A stretch of 64,000 nucleotides of DNA from JANMGV01 sp037440405 (GCA_037440405.1 JBBIUE010000002.1:89679-153678), one strand, 5' to 3'. Counted from the first letter of the stretch, positions 19,138 through 29,319 are shown. Made by a program: numbers and translations. The notes: generated from the sequence alone by a model not told the origin.

Positions 19138-19658
19138 ATATAGAAGGGATTCGATCGGTTCTTCTGAATAGGAGGCATGGCCTACTGAACATGATGCTTG
19201 TGGCCCCTCGCAGATCGAACACTAATGATGATGAGGATTGGTGTCCTTGATCAAGCGTCAGAACGAAAGATCCGAAGTGCTTGTCAAAATCAGGGGTTTG
19301 TTGTTTGAGCGGGCAAAGTTCTGTCACCACGCGATCGCGTCTGGGACTCCGGAGATAACCTTCTGGTGGTTCGGAATCATGCTTTCCAATAGTCCAGGGT
19401 TCGAACCTACGATGCAGACAACCCTCCACCAATTGAAACGGCATTGTTCGCGTGACATGTTCAATCTCGGCACTGAAGCGATTCCATGCCTCCGTATTTC
19501 TGACTTTCGGCGCTGACAAGGTTGCCATCGTGCGATTGTCATTGATCAAGGTGAGTTGTGGATTTGAGCAGTGGCAACTGCGGACATTTAGTGCTATCGG
19601 GCTATTGAGACGATCGGTCATCATGTGCTCGAACTCGCACGTGCTCGTCGAACCGGTG
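19138..19658. other. Intergenic region, ambiguous reading frames only
   Basis: About 520 bp between convergent ends. A - strand frame of about 200 codons (19085-19711) crosses it and both flanking genes, but no family features can be seen and it overlaps the end of the deacetylase pseudogene in another frame. It may include decayed coding sequence of the - strand cluster. Confidence 0.4.
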
Positions 19659-20287
19659 TCAGCCGCGATTCGAAAACGAGAGTCGCTGGAAGGTGAATCC
19701 GCGCGAGCCAAGCTCCGCCAGGAGGCGCTTCAATAATCGAGCCGCGCGGTTTGCTGTCAGCTCGTTGTCGTGTAACAGAACGATGGAAGACGGCACAACC
19801 CAACGAACGAGATGTTGCACGATGTCTTCGTCGGAACGATTGCAACGGAAATCTTGAGTGTTGACATCCCACATGACGATTGGTGACCATCGCGTGATCT
19901 GAATGGATTGCAGGGGCCCACGCCGACCGAAAGGAGGCCGAAAATATGCGGCTGAGAGTCCCAAACAATGTTTCTACTCAGACCGTCCCAGTCGAACATC
20001 CGCCTCATACGCTCGCACAGATGCTTGCCATCCATTCCGATGGACGAAGCCATGGTTCCCAATCGCATTTCCGGCATCTCGAATCCGTCTCGCCAGTTCA
20101 GGATGTTTTCGATTTGCCGCCCCAGCAAGAAGATAGTAGCTCTCGCGTCATGCTCGACCAAGCAATCCAGAACCGATTCGGTCACTCCTGCCGTCGGACC
20201 ATCGTCAAACGTCAGATAAATCGATGTTCCACCGCGAGGCCCTCTCCATGTCCAAAGCGGAAACATCCAATGAAGCCACCGCGGCAT
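19659..20287 (-). pseudogene. Polysaccharide deacetylase (NodB fold), frameshift and stop
   Basis: All NodB motifs are present but in two frames. From the ATG at 20287 the first frame gives LYLTFDDGP-like motif 1 and ATIFLLGRQIEN. It then leaves homology; one base later the next frame continues ELARRIRDAGNAIGNHGFVH (motif 2, His-x3-His). The break fits loss of one C near 20100-20104, since AACCATCCT would read Asn-His-Pro. That second frame meets a TAG at 19974-19976 and then resumes with YFRPPFGR (motif 3), MWDVNTQD and IVLLHDNE to its stop at 19659. A CAG-to-TAG change would explain the stop. Probably once a cell-wall or exopolysaccharide deacetylase, in one unit with the DUF4832 gene 32 bp upstream. 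Confidence 0.8.
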
Positions 20288-20319
20288 ACGAGCCTAATCA
20301 AAATCCGCCATGGATCCGA

Positions 20320-21711
20320 CTAATCCAGTTTGATTTCGGATAGTGTCAACCAACCAGGAAGGTCTTGGTCTTGGGTGGCGTTCGCAAAACGGAGCGGCAT
20401 TCCATTCGGCAATGGGCTCTTGACCTGCAGCAGCAGAGAATACGTTCCGGACTCAAGACCAGTCAAGTCAAACCTTTCTTTCCATACATGAGGAGTGTCA
20501 TCAGGTAAAATACCGGTTAACTTGCCACTCGCCGGAAACGATCGCACCGTTTCCCTGCGCTCATTCAACACTGCGTAATCTATTTTCCAATCATGGTAAA
20601 AAGGGGCAACGCCACGATTGAGGACCTCGACGAACACTTCTGCTCCATTTGCATTTCCTGATTTCACCGACACGCGGCGCACGTAAAATTCGTAACCCAT
20701 GCCTCGAACTAGCTCGATAGCGCGTTGATAGCGATCGTCGCTGCTGGGTTTGCCGAACATTCCGGAATCCATCAGCCAAGTCACGTGCGTTTGCTTGACA
20801 CATTCGCGAAAGTCTTGGACCTGAGGATTGCCTGGCTCTTCGTCAAAGACGATCCCCCAGGCTTCCGGACGAATTTCACCTCCAATGGGATGTTTTTTCC
20901 ACTTTTCGACTGCTTTCCGCCCCGCTGATTCTAAAGCTGGCATGTAATACCAATTGTCCTCTTTGCGGCCCGTGTCCAACGTCGCCCACGCGAATGAGTC
21001 GTCATGATATCCGAACGGGCGTGCGTCGTTCGGAGCTTTTCCCCAGGTATCTTTCCCCGCAGGATAGCGAAGAAGGACCGGCGTCTTCTTGAAAGCTTCC
21101 TGATAAGCGTCCATGACTTCGCTTTGCACTTGCTTCGAAGCGAACAATTCTGTTCGCGGATAGGTGTGCCATTCTCCCCAAGTTCCGAGCAAGCCCGCAG
21201 TGATGTAGCCAAGCCGTGGATCGCCGTCATAACGTTGACCAAATGCTCGGATGAAATTTTTCAGTGCGCGGCGGAGCTTGGGACTTTCGTAATCAGGAGT
21301 CTCGACCTCCGTCGGCGGTAAGGGTTGCGTATTCGTGTTGACATAGCGGTGAATGAGAAGTCCATCATCGCGCAGAAACTGGGGAATGGCGTTTAGCTTC
21401 CCAGGATATTCGAGGTAAACGCGAACTACCGCTTGGTGGCCCCTACTCGCGATATCATCGAGCAAGCGATCCAACGGTTGCCAGTCAAAATGCTCATATC
21501 CCCTCATGAGCTCCGCGAGGGCCACATAGTTGAATTCCATCGAGTGCGGAAATCGATCTCTCCGGTCACCCGCGTACGGAACCAATCCTTTAAGCGGATT
21601 ATCGGGCGGGGCCGGTGAATAAGCCAATTGCGTGACCTGTTGGCTACAGACAGACTGCGGCAGGAAAGCAATCAATGATAAAACTACGAGACGTACGAGA
21701 ATCGACCCCAT
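20320..21711 (-). CDS. Exported DUF4832-domain protein
   Basis: 463 residues with a signal peptide (LVRLVVLSLIAFLPQSVCSQ). The main part begins NPLKGLVPY and contains VRVYLEYPG, a TAGLLGTWGEWHTYP segment and WGIVFDEEPGN, features of the DUF4874/DUF4832 group whose N-terminal part resembles a glycoside-hydrolase TIM barrel. The C-terminal 100 residues are a beta-sandwich (VSVKSGNANGAEVFVEVLNRG). A role in binding or cleaving sugar polymers is inferred from fold and from neighbours: the broken deacetylase downstream and malQ upstream. The family call is moderately sure. Confidence 0.75.
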   Translation of the reverse strand: MGSILVRLVVLSLIAFLPQSVCSQQVTQLAYSPAPPDNPLKGLVPYAGDRRDRFPHSMEFNYVALAELMRGYEHFDWQPLDRLLDDIASRGHQAVVRVYLEYPGKLNAIPQFLRDDGLLIHRYVNTNTQPLPPTEVETPDYESPKLRRALKNFIRAFGQRYDGDPRLGYITAGLLGTWGEWHTYPRTELFASKQVQSEVMDAYQEAFKKTPVLLRYPAGKDTWGKAPNDARPFGYHDDSFAWATLDTGRKEDNWYYMPALESAGRKAVEKWKKHPIGGEIRPEAWGIVFDEEPGNPQVQDFRECVKQTHVTWLMDSGMFGKPSSDDRYQRAIELVRGMGYEFYVRRVSVKSGNANGAEVFVEVLNRGVAPFYHDWKIDYAVLNERRETVRSFPASGKLTGILPDDTPHVWKERFDLTGLESGTYSLLLQVKSPLPNGMPLRFANATQDQDLPGWLTLSEIKLD

Positions 21712-21760
21712 CTGGCAACTCCGTTGACTGACGCAAGCACAACGAAGCCGCCTCGCTCCA

Positions 21761-23398
21761 CTAGCGATCGAATAAACGCGCGAGTTTTTCCAGTCGTTGT
21801 GCTAAACCCGCCTCAGTATAGCCAGCTTGCAATCGCCAAGTCCAGTTGTTGCCGAGAGTCGAAGGTTGGTTCATCCTCGCCTCGTTCCCTAATCCCAGAA
21901 TATCTTGCATCGGAATGATGCAAAGTCGAGCGCAAGAACCCATGGCGACACGGATGAGTGCCCAATGGATCTCCGCTGGTTCGGAAGCAATGTATTCCCG
22001 GACTCTGGCTTGCACTTTGCCGGAGAGAGCCCCGTACCACCCCACGGTTGTGTCGTTGTCGTGGGTGCCGGTGTAGACCACGCAATTTGGAATAAAGTTG
22101 TGAGGTAGATATTGTCGGCATGCGCCTTCTTCGCAGTCGAAGGCGAACTGAAGTACTTTCATACCCGGAAAACGATTCTCATCTCGGAGGCGATCCACCT
22201 CAGGAGTAATGTGTCCCAAGTCTTCGGCGATGAGGGGGAGGTTGCCTAAACGCCGTCGAACCTCTTGAAACATCTCGTTTCCGGGCACAGTCACCCACTC
22301 GCCGAATTCGGCTGTCGTGTGATCGGCTGGAATCGTCCAGCATGCTTCAAAACCACGGAAATGATCGACGCGAATGATGTCGCACATCTCTTGCATTCGG
22401 CGGAATCGGTTCACCCACCAACGGAATCCATCTTGCTTCATCGCGTCCCAGTCGTAGAGAGGATTTCCCCAACGCTGACCGGTCGGGGAAAAGCCGTCCT
22501 TGGGAACCCCAGCGACAACCCTAGGATTGCCTTGTTCATCCAATAGAAAGTATTCCGGTGAAGACCAAACGTCGGCACTGTCCTGGGCTACAAAGATCGG
22601 CAGGTCTCCGATGATTTGAATACCCCGAGCATTTGCATAACGCTTCAGAGCCATCCACTGCTCTGCGAAAAAGTACTGCGTGACTTTCTCGATCTGGATG
22701 CTTTCCCAGCAATCTCGTTGCCAACGCTTCAATGCTTCTGGTTCGCGCCGCGCGATGTCCTTGTCCCAATAGACGTTCCACTGCGAGTTGGACGCTACCT
22801 CCCGAACCGCCTGCGCATCGAAATGGGATTTGATAGCCGTGAAGCTTGCATAGTCATCCAACCATGATGACTGCTCTCGGCAAAAGGTCTCGAATTTGTT
22901 CAAATCATCTCTCGAGGCAGTTGCCAGGAACCGACGTGCCGCAGTTTGAAGCAAGGGACGTTTCCACTGCCATACTCCGCCGAAATCGATTCGTCCCGAT
23001 TCAAACTTGGGGTAGTGCTCGTACCAGTCTGAATCGATCCAACCTGCCTCGGCAAGCATCTCCAAACTAATGAGGTACGAATTTCCAGCAAAACTCGAAT
23101 AGGTGGAATAGGGCGAATCACCGTAACCTGTCGGACCGAGTGGGAGAATCTGCCAGCGGCTCATTCCTGCGCTGACGAGAAAATCCACAAACTGATAGGC
23201 TGCCTTGCCGAAATCACCGATCCCATCACGTCCTGGCAGCGAGGTCGGATGAAGGAGGATTCCAGCGGCTCGCTCTGTCAATACGTCGGGGATCGCTTTT
23301 TGATGGATGGCAGAGTTTGGAGAAGGATTTGGCATCTTGGTTATTTGAGTCGAACCATAATCCAAATCGAATATGCAATCAAGCTGAATTTCTGACAT
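21761..23398 (-). CDS. malQ: 4-alpha-glucanotransferase (GH77, amylomaltase)
   Basis: Disproportionates maltodextrins and alpha-1,4-glucans in the cytoplasm. The 545-residue product has the family layout from AAGILLHPTSLPG and ILPLGPTGYGDSPY at the N-terminus through IIGDLPIFVAQDSADVW, the nucleophile region IIRVDHFRGF, the acid/base region LPLIAEDLGHI, to VVYTGTHDNDT, so all catalytic carboxylates are present. The ATG at 23398 has AGGA 7 bp upstream; an internal ATG at 23335 is less likely. It lies 50 bp upstream of the DUF4832 gene on the same strand. Confidence 0.95.
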   Translation of the reverse strand: MSEIQLDCIFDLDYGSTQITKMPNPSPNSAIHQKAIPDVLTERAAGILLHPTSLPGRDGIGDFGKAAYQFVDFLVSAGMSRWQILPLGPTGYGDSPYSTYSSFAGNSYLISLEMLAEAGWIDSDWYEHYPKFESGRIDFGGVWQWKRPLLQTAARRFLATASRDDLNKFETFCREQSSWLDDYASFTAIKSHFDAQAVREVASNSQWNVYWDKDIARREPEALKRWQRDCWESIQIEKVTQYFFAEQWMALKRYANARGIQIIGDLPIFVAQDSADVWSSPEYFLLDEQGNPRVVAGVPKDGFSPTGQRWGNPLYDWDAMKQDGFRWWVNRFRRMQEMCDIIRVDHFRGFEACWTIPADHTTAEFGEWVTVPGNEMFQEVRRRLGNLPLIAEDLGHITPEVDRLRDENRFPGMKVLQFAFDCEEGACRQYLPHNFIPNCVVYTGTHDNDTTVGWYGALSGKVQARVREYIASEPAEIHWALIRVAMGSCARLCIIPMQDILGLGNEARMNQPSTLGNNWTWRLQAGYTEAGLAQRLEKLARLFDR

Positions 23399-23512
23399 AG
23401 GTGAGTCCTATCGCAAGCTAGTCATTCGAGTTTCCCGCTGAAAGTTAGCTTACGATTTGAGCCGCTCAAGAAATTCTTCGATCAATCAGTAACTCGATCG
23501 GCAAAGTTTGAA

Positions 23513-24037
23513 TTACTGGTCGTCGATCGCAGCTCCCGATGGGACTTGAAACCGCACGTAGGCGAACGCCGTGGCGGCGAAAATGACCAACAAATACAAC
23601 GACATGATCGTGAAAAAGGCGACGTTGTTGAGCCCTCCTCCGTCGCGGTTCGCCAGATATACCAGCCAAAACATGGCTATCAGGAACAAACCGGTGGCGG
23701 AACTGATCCACACCATCCACTGCTCGAACCATTGAAGTGTCGTCCGACGCCGTTCGGGTGTGAGCCAGTACTCTTTGTGCGGAACATTGATGAGCGAATT
23801 CGGCAGGATGCGAGTGATCCAGCTCAAGAGAACCATGAAAACTGGTAAGCCCAAATTCGTTGCCAACATCGTGACGACAAATGTGTCCCGATTCATCCCA
23901 CCATTCGGTTTGCCGTTGAAATCAAAATGCGACGCAACACGTTCGGGTAACAGAGGGCGTAGCACAAAACACTGAACGACTCCCAGCACGAGGACTGTCC
24001 CCAACACGATGTACGAAAGCTCTCGCCAGCCAAACAT
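23513..24037 (-). CDS. DUF1648-domain membrane protein
   Basis: A small integral membrane protein of about 174 residues. The ATG at 24037 has GAGG 6 bp upstream and is preferred to an ATG at 24058. Helix 1 is followed by LLPERVASHFDFNGKPNGGMNR, the DUF1648 signature (called the SdpI-like immunity domain in Firmicutes), then three further hydrophobic segments. Members serve as immunity to the SdpC toxin in Bacillus or as uncharacterised membrane proteins elsewhere; no toxin gene is visible here, so that role is not supported. Confidence 0.75.
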   Translation of the reverse strand: MFGWRELSYIVLGTVLVLGVVQCFVLRPLLPERVASHFDFNGKPNGGMNRDTFVVTMLATNLGLPVFMVLLSWITRILPNSLINVPHKEYWLTPERRRTTLQWFEQWMVWISSATGLFLIAMFWLVYLANRDGGGLNNVAFFTIMSLYLLVIFAATAFAYVRFQVPSGAAIDDQ

Positions 24038-24262
24038 GCTCGACCTCAACGTCTGCACTTTTGATAGTCTTCGGACTAAACCTTAGGAGCACTTATTATA
24101 GGCTCGAATCGGAATCCGTTGGCCCCTATTTGAGGCAGTTTTTTTTCGCGGACTTGAAGTTTGCATGGAAGATTTGCGATTTCCTTTTCTGAGCGCCAAA
24201 GTCTGGAACATGGATTGCCGAAGCCCTAAAATGAACCAAGCAATTGAATGAGGGCGGACCAC

Positions 24263-25564
24263 ATGCTTTCACGACGACTCGCAGGGGCACGACGACTGCC
24301 AGTTTATCTTTGGGCAATTTGGCTTATCTTGTTGCCATGGGATGGCGTCTTGAGAGGCCAGGAGACCGATGCTAGTGGGCAATTCAATGACAAAACCACA
24401 ACCCCCGATCAAGATCGGAATGTTCCAAGGGATGGGGCTCATGGTGAGTCTCCCGACTCGCAGTATGAATTCGAAGGCCTGCCGACAGCGATATTTGCTG
24501 GAGGATGCTTTTGGACCATGGAAGTGGAATTTGAAAAACTGCCTGGAGTTGTTGATGTTGTGTCCGGTTATGCTGGAGGCAAATCAAAGTCGCCGACCTA
24601 TCAAACCTACGCCTCCAAGGGGCATCGAGAGGTTGTTTGGGTAAGATACGATCCGACAAGAATTTCGTACCAAGGGCTTGTCGAGTTCTTCCTCAAACGA
24701 ATTGATCCGCATGACTTGACTGGCTCATTTATCGATCGTGGTAGGCAGTATGGACCTGCCATCTTCGTCTCGAACGAAGAGGAAAGGACGGCGGTTCAGA
24801 ACGTCTTCGAAGCCATCGATCGAGCTCGCGTGTTTCGCCGAGTACTTCGTGTTCCCGTTGTGGAGCGTTCGGAGTTTTGGCCCGCAGAAGACTATCATCA
24901 AGATTTTGCTCGCAGAAATCCACATGAGTACGCCTCCTATCGCTCTCGATGTGGTCGAGATGATTTCATCGCGAAGATTTGGGGGGCGGAAGCGTTTCGC
25001 CTGTCTCTACCAGGATCGCTTCCGGCCTCAACTGAATCGGCCGTTGCAGGCTCGTCCGGAGAGCAGAAATCCGAAAGCGGCACGGACAACCTCCAGCGAC
25101 TTGCGCCATGGTTCGAGTTTGAGAAGCCATGCCGTGCTGAGCTTAAGCGAAAGTTAACTCGGCTTCAGTTTCAAGTCACTCAGGAGAATCACACCGAGCT
25201 TCCGTTCAACAACAAATACTGGAAGAATCACGAGCGAGGCATCTATGTCGATATCGTGTCGGGCGAGCCTCTGTTCTTGTCAACCGCGAAGTTTAATTCA
25301 GGAACGGGCTGGCCATCATTTGTTCGGCCAGTCGATGAGAAGCTGATCGTCTATCGCATGGACTATTCCGAATATCCTCCACGAGTCGAAGTTCGTTCGA
25401 AGTGCGGAGATTCCCATCTCGGCCACGTCTTTGGTGACGGTCCACTCCACGCTGGTGGAAGACGCTTCTGCATCAATTCTGCAGCACTTCGATTTATTCC
25501 CATCGCGAAGATGAGCGAAGAAGGGTACGGAGCCTTTCTCAATGATCTCGGAGAGTCACCGTAG
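24263..25564 (+). CDS. msrAB: Exported MsrA-MsrB fusion, methionine sulfoxide reductase
   Basis: Repairs both epimers of oxidised methionine. The protein starts with a hydrophobic leader (from ATG 24263, with AGGGCGG upstream; ATG 24248 is possible), so it acts outside the cytoplasm. The MsrA part begins AIFAGGCFW with its catalytic Cys (residue 87 from 24248). The MsrB part begins near residue 290 and has SGTGWPSF, the resolving Cys386 in KCGDSHLGHVF, and the catalytic Cys408 in RRFCINSAALRF. MsrB zinc CxxC pairs are absent, as in the zinc-free subgroup. The fused order A then B is common. Single gene. Confidence 0.93.
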   Translation: MLSRRLAGARRLPVYLWAIWLILLPWDGVLRGQETDASGQFNDKTTTPDQDRNVPRDGAHGESPDSQYEFEGLPTAIFAGGCFWTMEVEFEKLPGVVDVVSGYAGGKSKSPTYQTYASKGHREVVWVRYDPTRISYQGLVEFFLKRIDPHDLTGSFIDRGRQYGPAIFVSNEEERTAVQNVFEAIDRARVFRRVLRVPVVERSEFWPAEDYHQDFARRNPHEYASYRSRCGRDDFIAKIWGAEAFRLSLPGSLPASTESAVAGSSGEQKSESGTDNLQRLAPWFEFEKPCRAELKRKLTRLQFQVTQENHTELPFNNKYWKNHERGIYVDIVSGEPLFLSTAKFNSGTGWPSFVRPVDEKLIVYRMDYSEYPPRVEVRSKCGDSHLGHVFGDGPLHAGGRRFCINSAALRFIPIAKMSEEGYGAFLNDLGESP

Positions 25565-25965
25565 AAATTGTCGGTAAGTAACTTTCGAATTTCAGGCGTA
25601 ACGGTGTAAGCCGTACCGTATCCAATATCGGAATGCCCTCGAACTTCCGCTAAAATCGATTTGGGGAAGTTATTCTGCGAATGGTGAAGAAGAGTGGAGA
25701 ACCTATCCCCGAGCGTCTTCCCATTGGTGCCACCTCGTCGTCGGTCACGATCCATGCGTGATGGAGAGGGATGCGGGACAAAATAGTCTGTGATGCCCCC
25801 CTGGAACAAGTTGTTTCCCATGTGGTAACCTTGAGCAATTTTATTTTCAGCTCTAGCCCAAGATTCTAGTGCTTTGTCAGGGTTTGATGGGTTCGTTGCC
25901 GCCTCGGCAAGAGCTTGAAAACTCCACGGTCCGACGACAACAGCACTCAGAACGTTCCGCTAGAA
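25565..25965 (-). pseudogene. Remnant of an unidentified exported protein gene
   Basis: Between the msrAB stop and the carB start the - strand carries about 130 codons without a stop that read like a real protein. They begin with a leader-like RNVLSAVVVGPWSFQALAEA and include GYHMGNNLFQGGITDY, PHPSPSRMDRD and EVRGHSDIGYGTAYTVTPE. There is no ATG or GTG before codon 45 or so. A TAG sits just upstream of RNVL, where a Tat-like RR..F motif could have been, and the 3' end runs into the opposite strand of msrAB without a stop of its own. It is best read as a decayed or truncated gene. Family not recognised; a short product from the ATG at 25821 cannot be excluded. Confidence 0.45.
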
Positions 25966-26005
25966 GAATGTTCGAACGACTTCAACCAAATCAAAGCGAT
26001 CTCAA

Positions 26006-29000
26006 GTGCCCAAACGAACTGATATACGAAAAATACTACTGATCGGATCCGGCCCGATTGTCATCGGCCAGGCTTGTGAATTCGATTACTCTGGAACGCA
26101 GGCTTGTAAAGCGCTGCGAGAGGAAGGCTATGAAGTTGTCTTGGTGAACAGCAACCCGGCCACGATTATGACCGACCCCAATACGGCGGATCGAACCTAT
26201 ATCGAACCGCTAACGTGGGAGTTCGTTGCGAAGGTTATCGAGAAGGAGCGCCCGGACGCGATTCTTCCGACGCTGGGGGGACAAACCGGTTTGAATATCG
26301 GCATGGACTTGCACCGCCATGGAGTGCTTGAGAAATTTGGCGTTGAAATGATTGGAGCCAAACCTGAAGTCATTGCTAAAGCAGAAGAGCGGGATCTATT
26401 CAAGAGAGCGATGGAAAAGATAGGCCTGGAGGTCTGTCGGGGCGAAGTCGTTCATTCGCTGGAAGAGGCGCGGGATGTGCTTGGCCGAATTGGACTCCCT
26501 TGCGTTGTGCGTCCCAGCTTTACCTTGGGGGGCAGCGGTTCCGCCATCGCTTACAACCGCGATGAATTCGATAGCCTAGTCTACAACGGCCTCATCCAGA
26601 GCCCGATTCGCGAGGTCTTGATCGAGGAGTCGATCATTGGCTGGAAAGAGTACGAGATGGAAGTGATGCGCGACATGGACGATAACGTCGTCATCATTTG
26701 TTCGATCGAGAACTTCGATCCGATGGGAGTTCACACCGGTGACTCCATCACGGTGGCTCCAGCCCAAACGTTGACCGACAAAGAGTATCAGCGGATGCGC
26801 GACGCATCTCTTGCTGTCATCCGCGAGATTGGGGTCGAAACGGGAGGTTCGAACATCCAGTTCGCCATTCACCCCAAGACCGGCCGTATGATTGTCATCG
26901 AGATGAACCCCCGAGTCAGCCGAAGCAGTGCCCTAGCCAGCAAAGCCACCGGTTTTCCAATCGCCAAGATCGCAGCAAAGTTGGCGGTCGGTTTTCGATT
27001 GTGGGAGTTGCCAAACGACATCACGAGGAAGACCAAAGCTTGCTTTGAGCCGACTATCGATTACGTCGTGACGAAAATACCTCGATTTGCCTTCGAAAAG
27101 TTTCCGGAAGCCGATCCAACACTGACCACGCAAATGAAAAGTGTTGGTGAAACGATGGCCATCGGTCGAACTTTCAAGGAGTCGTTCCAAAAGGCCCTTC
27201 GCGGTTTGGAAGTGGGAGCTTTCGGGCTGGGGTGTGACGGCAAGGACCTGTGGTACACGGAATCGCGGCCAACGGAAGAAGACATTCGCGCGAAGTTATC
27301 TAAACCGAATGCGGAACGTGTTTGGCACATTCGCTACGCCATGAAAGCTGGATTCAGCCAGGATGAAATCTATGATTTGACCCACATCGATCCATGGTTT
27401 CTTGACCAACTCAAGCAAATCGTGGAGTTTGAAGACGAGTTGCGAGCGATCGGAACGCTGGATGCGATGGATGTCGCGACGATGAGACTCGCCAAGAGCT
27501 ATGGTTTTTCCGATCGGCAACTAGCCACCATCTTTCACTGCGGAGAAATGGAAGTTCGCTCGTGGCGCATCGAACGGAACATTCGAGCAACCTTTAAGGC
27601 CGTCGACACTTGTGCGGCCGAGTTCGAAGCCTACACCCCTTACTTCTACAGCACTTACGAAACGGAGGATGAAACTCCGCTCAAAACACCCGGAAAGCGA
27701 CGCATTATTATCTTGGGTGGCGGCCCCAACCGGATTGGTCAGGGAATCGAGTTCGATTACTGTTGTTGTCACGCAAGCTATGCTTTGCGAGAACTCGGAA
27801 TCGAGTCGATCATGGTCAACAGCAATCCCGAAACGGTGAGTACGGACTACGACACGAGCGATCTACTCTTCTTCGAACCATTAACGACGGAAGACGTTCT
27901 GAATATTTGCGACCGAACTGATCCCGACGGTGTGATCGTGCAATTCGGAGGTCAAACGCCATTGAATCTTGCGAGAGCGTTGGCTTCGGCAGGGGCTCCA
28001 ATCATCGGCACGTCCGTTGACACGATTGAGGCGGCTGAAGATCGCGAGAAATTTCAAAAGCTGCTGAGTGATCTCGGTTTGCATCAGCCTGCAAACGGTA
28101 TCGCTCGTAATTTGCAACAGGCCCGTGTCGAAGCTCAGAAAGTGGGCTTCCCATCACTGGTTCGCCCCAGTTTTGTACTGGGGGGTAGAGCGATGGAAAT
28201 CTGCTACGACCAAACGCAATTTGATCGCTATGTTGCGGAAGCATTTGTGGTCGCCCAAGGCCAACCAGTGCTCATCGATCGATTCCTGGAAGATGCGACG
28301 GAAGTTGACGTCGATGCCATCAGCGACGGACTGGATGTGGTGATCATGGGGATCATGGAGCACATCGAGGAAGCGGGCGTCCATTCAGGCGATTCCGCTT
28401 GTGTCATTCCACCATTCTCATTAACTCCGCAGGTAATGAACGAAATCCGTGCGGCGACCAAAGCCATGGCGAAACGTCTTCGCGTCGTTGGGTTAATGAA
28501 TGTCCAGTTTGCGGTGAAGACCGAAGATGGAATCCCCAAGGTCTACGTGCTGGAAGTCAACCCGCGCGCTAGTCGTACCGTCCCCTTTGTCGCAAAAGCA
28601 ACGGGCGTTCCTGTCGCGAAACTGGCCGCGAAGGTCATGGCCGGATATTCGCTGGCGGAGCTAATGGTCTTTGATGAACCGATGCCACGGCATGTATCAG
28701 TAAAAGAAAGCGTTTTCCCTTTTCGTAAATTCGCAGGCGTCGATATCGCCTTAGGTCCCGAGATGAAAAGCACCGGAGAAGTGATGGGAATTAGCGAGAC
28801 TTTGCCCATCGCTTTCGCCAAAAGCCAAATCGCCGCTGGAGTCCTATTGCCGAAATCAGGCAATATCTTCCTCAGCATTGCTGCCCGTCAGCGCAGCGAA
28901 GTTGCTCCCCTCGCGAAACAGCTCCATGAATTAGGATTTCAGCTTCTCGCGACGTCCGGAACCGCTGCCGAAATCGAGCGAGCAGGAATCCCAGTCACTC

Positions 29001-29287
29001 GTGTGAAAAAGCTTGCTGAGGGAAACCCAAACCTGATCGACTACTTGAAAAATGAAGCGGTTTCGTTGATTATCAACACTCCCAGTGGAAAGGGAGCCCG
29101 AACGGATGAAGGCAAGATTCGCGCTGCTGCTGTTCAAGCTGGCGTGTCCTGCATCACGACCCTTGACGGAGGTTATGCCTGCGCCGAAGCCATGAGAGCG
29201 CTTCGAGAACACGATGTCACCGTGATGTCGCTTCAAGAGCGATTTAATGACGCCAATGTCGCATTAGGTGTTGAAGTCGGCGGATAG
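26006..29287 (+). CDS. carB: Carbamoyl-phosphate synthase large subunit
   Basis: Makes carbamoyl phosphate for arginine and pyrimidine synthesis, with the small subunit CarA (not in this window). The 1093-residue product has the two homologous ATP-grasp halves: the first starts KILLIGSGPIVIGQACEFDYSG, the second (about residue 555) RIIILGGGPNRIGQGIEFDY. Both have the EVLIEESI/PVLIDRFLED-type nucleotide sites, and the C-terminal MGS-like allosteric domain (SIAARQRSEVAPLAKQLHEL onward) is complete. GTG start at 26006 without an obvious ribosome site. Confidence 0.97.
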   Translation: MPKRTDIRKILLIGSGPIVIGQACEFDYSGTQACKALREEGYEVVLVNSNPATIMTDPNTADRTYIEPLTWEFVAKVIEKERPDAILPTLGGQTGLNIGMDLHRHGVLEKFGVEMIGAKPEVIAKAEERDLFKRAMEKIGLEVCRGEVVHSLEEARDVLGRIGLPCVVRPSFTLGGSGSAIAYNRDEFDSLVYNGLIQSPIREVLIEESIIGWKEYEMEVMRDMDDNVVIICSIENFDPMGVHTGDSITVAPAQTLTDKEYQRMRDASLAVIREIGVETGGSNIQFAIHPKTGRMIVIEMNPRVSRSSALASKATGFPIAKIAAKLAVGFRLWELPNDITRKTKACFEPTIDYVVTKIPRFAFEKFPEADPTLTTQMKSVGETMAIGRTFKESFQKALRGLEVGAFGLGCDGKDLWYTESRPTEEDIRAKLSKPNAERVWHIRYAMKAGFSQDEIYDLTHIDPWFLDQLKQIVEFEDELRAIGTLDAMDVATMRLAKSYGFSDRQLATIFHCGEMEVRSWRIERNIRATFKAVDTCAAEFEAYTPYFYSTYETEDETPLKTPGKRRIIILGGGPNRIGQGIEFDYCCCHASYALRELGIESIMVNSNPETVSTDYDTSDLLFFEPLTTEDVLNICDRTDPDGVIVQFGGQTPLNLARALASAGAPIIGTSVDTIEAAEDREKFQKLLSDLGLHQPANGIARNLQQARVEAQKVGFPSLVRPSFVLGGRAMEICYDQTQFDRYVAEAFVVAQGQPVLIDRFLEDATEVDVDAISDGLDVVIMGIMEHIEEAGVHSGDSACVIPPFSLTPQVMNEIRAATKAMAKRLRVVGLMNVQFAVKTEDGIPKVYVLEVNPRASRTVPFVAKATGVPVAKLAAKVMAGYSLAELMVFDEPMPRHVSVKESVFPFRKFAGVDIALGPEMKSTGEVMGISETLPIAFAKSQIAAGVLLPKSGNIFLSIAARQRSEVAPLAKQLHELGFQLLATSGTAAEIERAGIPVTRVKKLAEGNPNLIDYLKNEAVSLIINTPSGKGARTDEGKIRAAAVQAGVSCITTLDGGYACAEAMRALREHDVTVMSLQERFNDANVALGVEVGG

Positions 29288-29319
29288 TATCAAAGGCATG
29301 TTATTGGACGAGCAGGTCC

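Noticed and set aside
19085..19711. Long - strand frame of 208 codons overlapping the deacetylase pseudogene
   Set aside because: No family features, no ribosome site, and it lies in a different frame across two genes' ends; kept only as an ambiguous intergenic remark.
23513..24037. DUF1648 protein as an SdpI-type toxin immunity factor
   Set aside because: No SdpC-like toxin or sdpR regulator lies nearby; the domain alone does not support that role.
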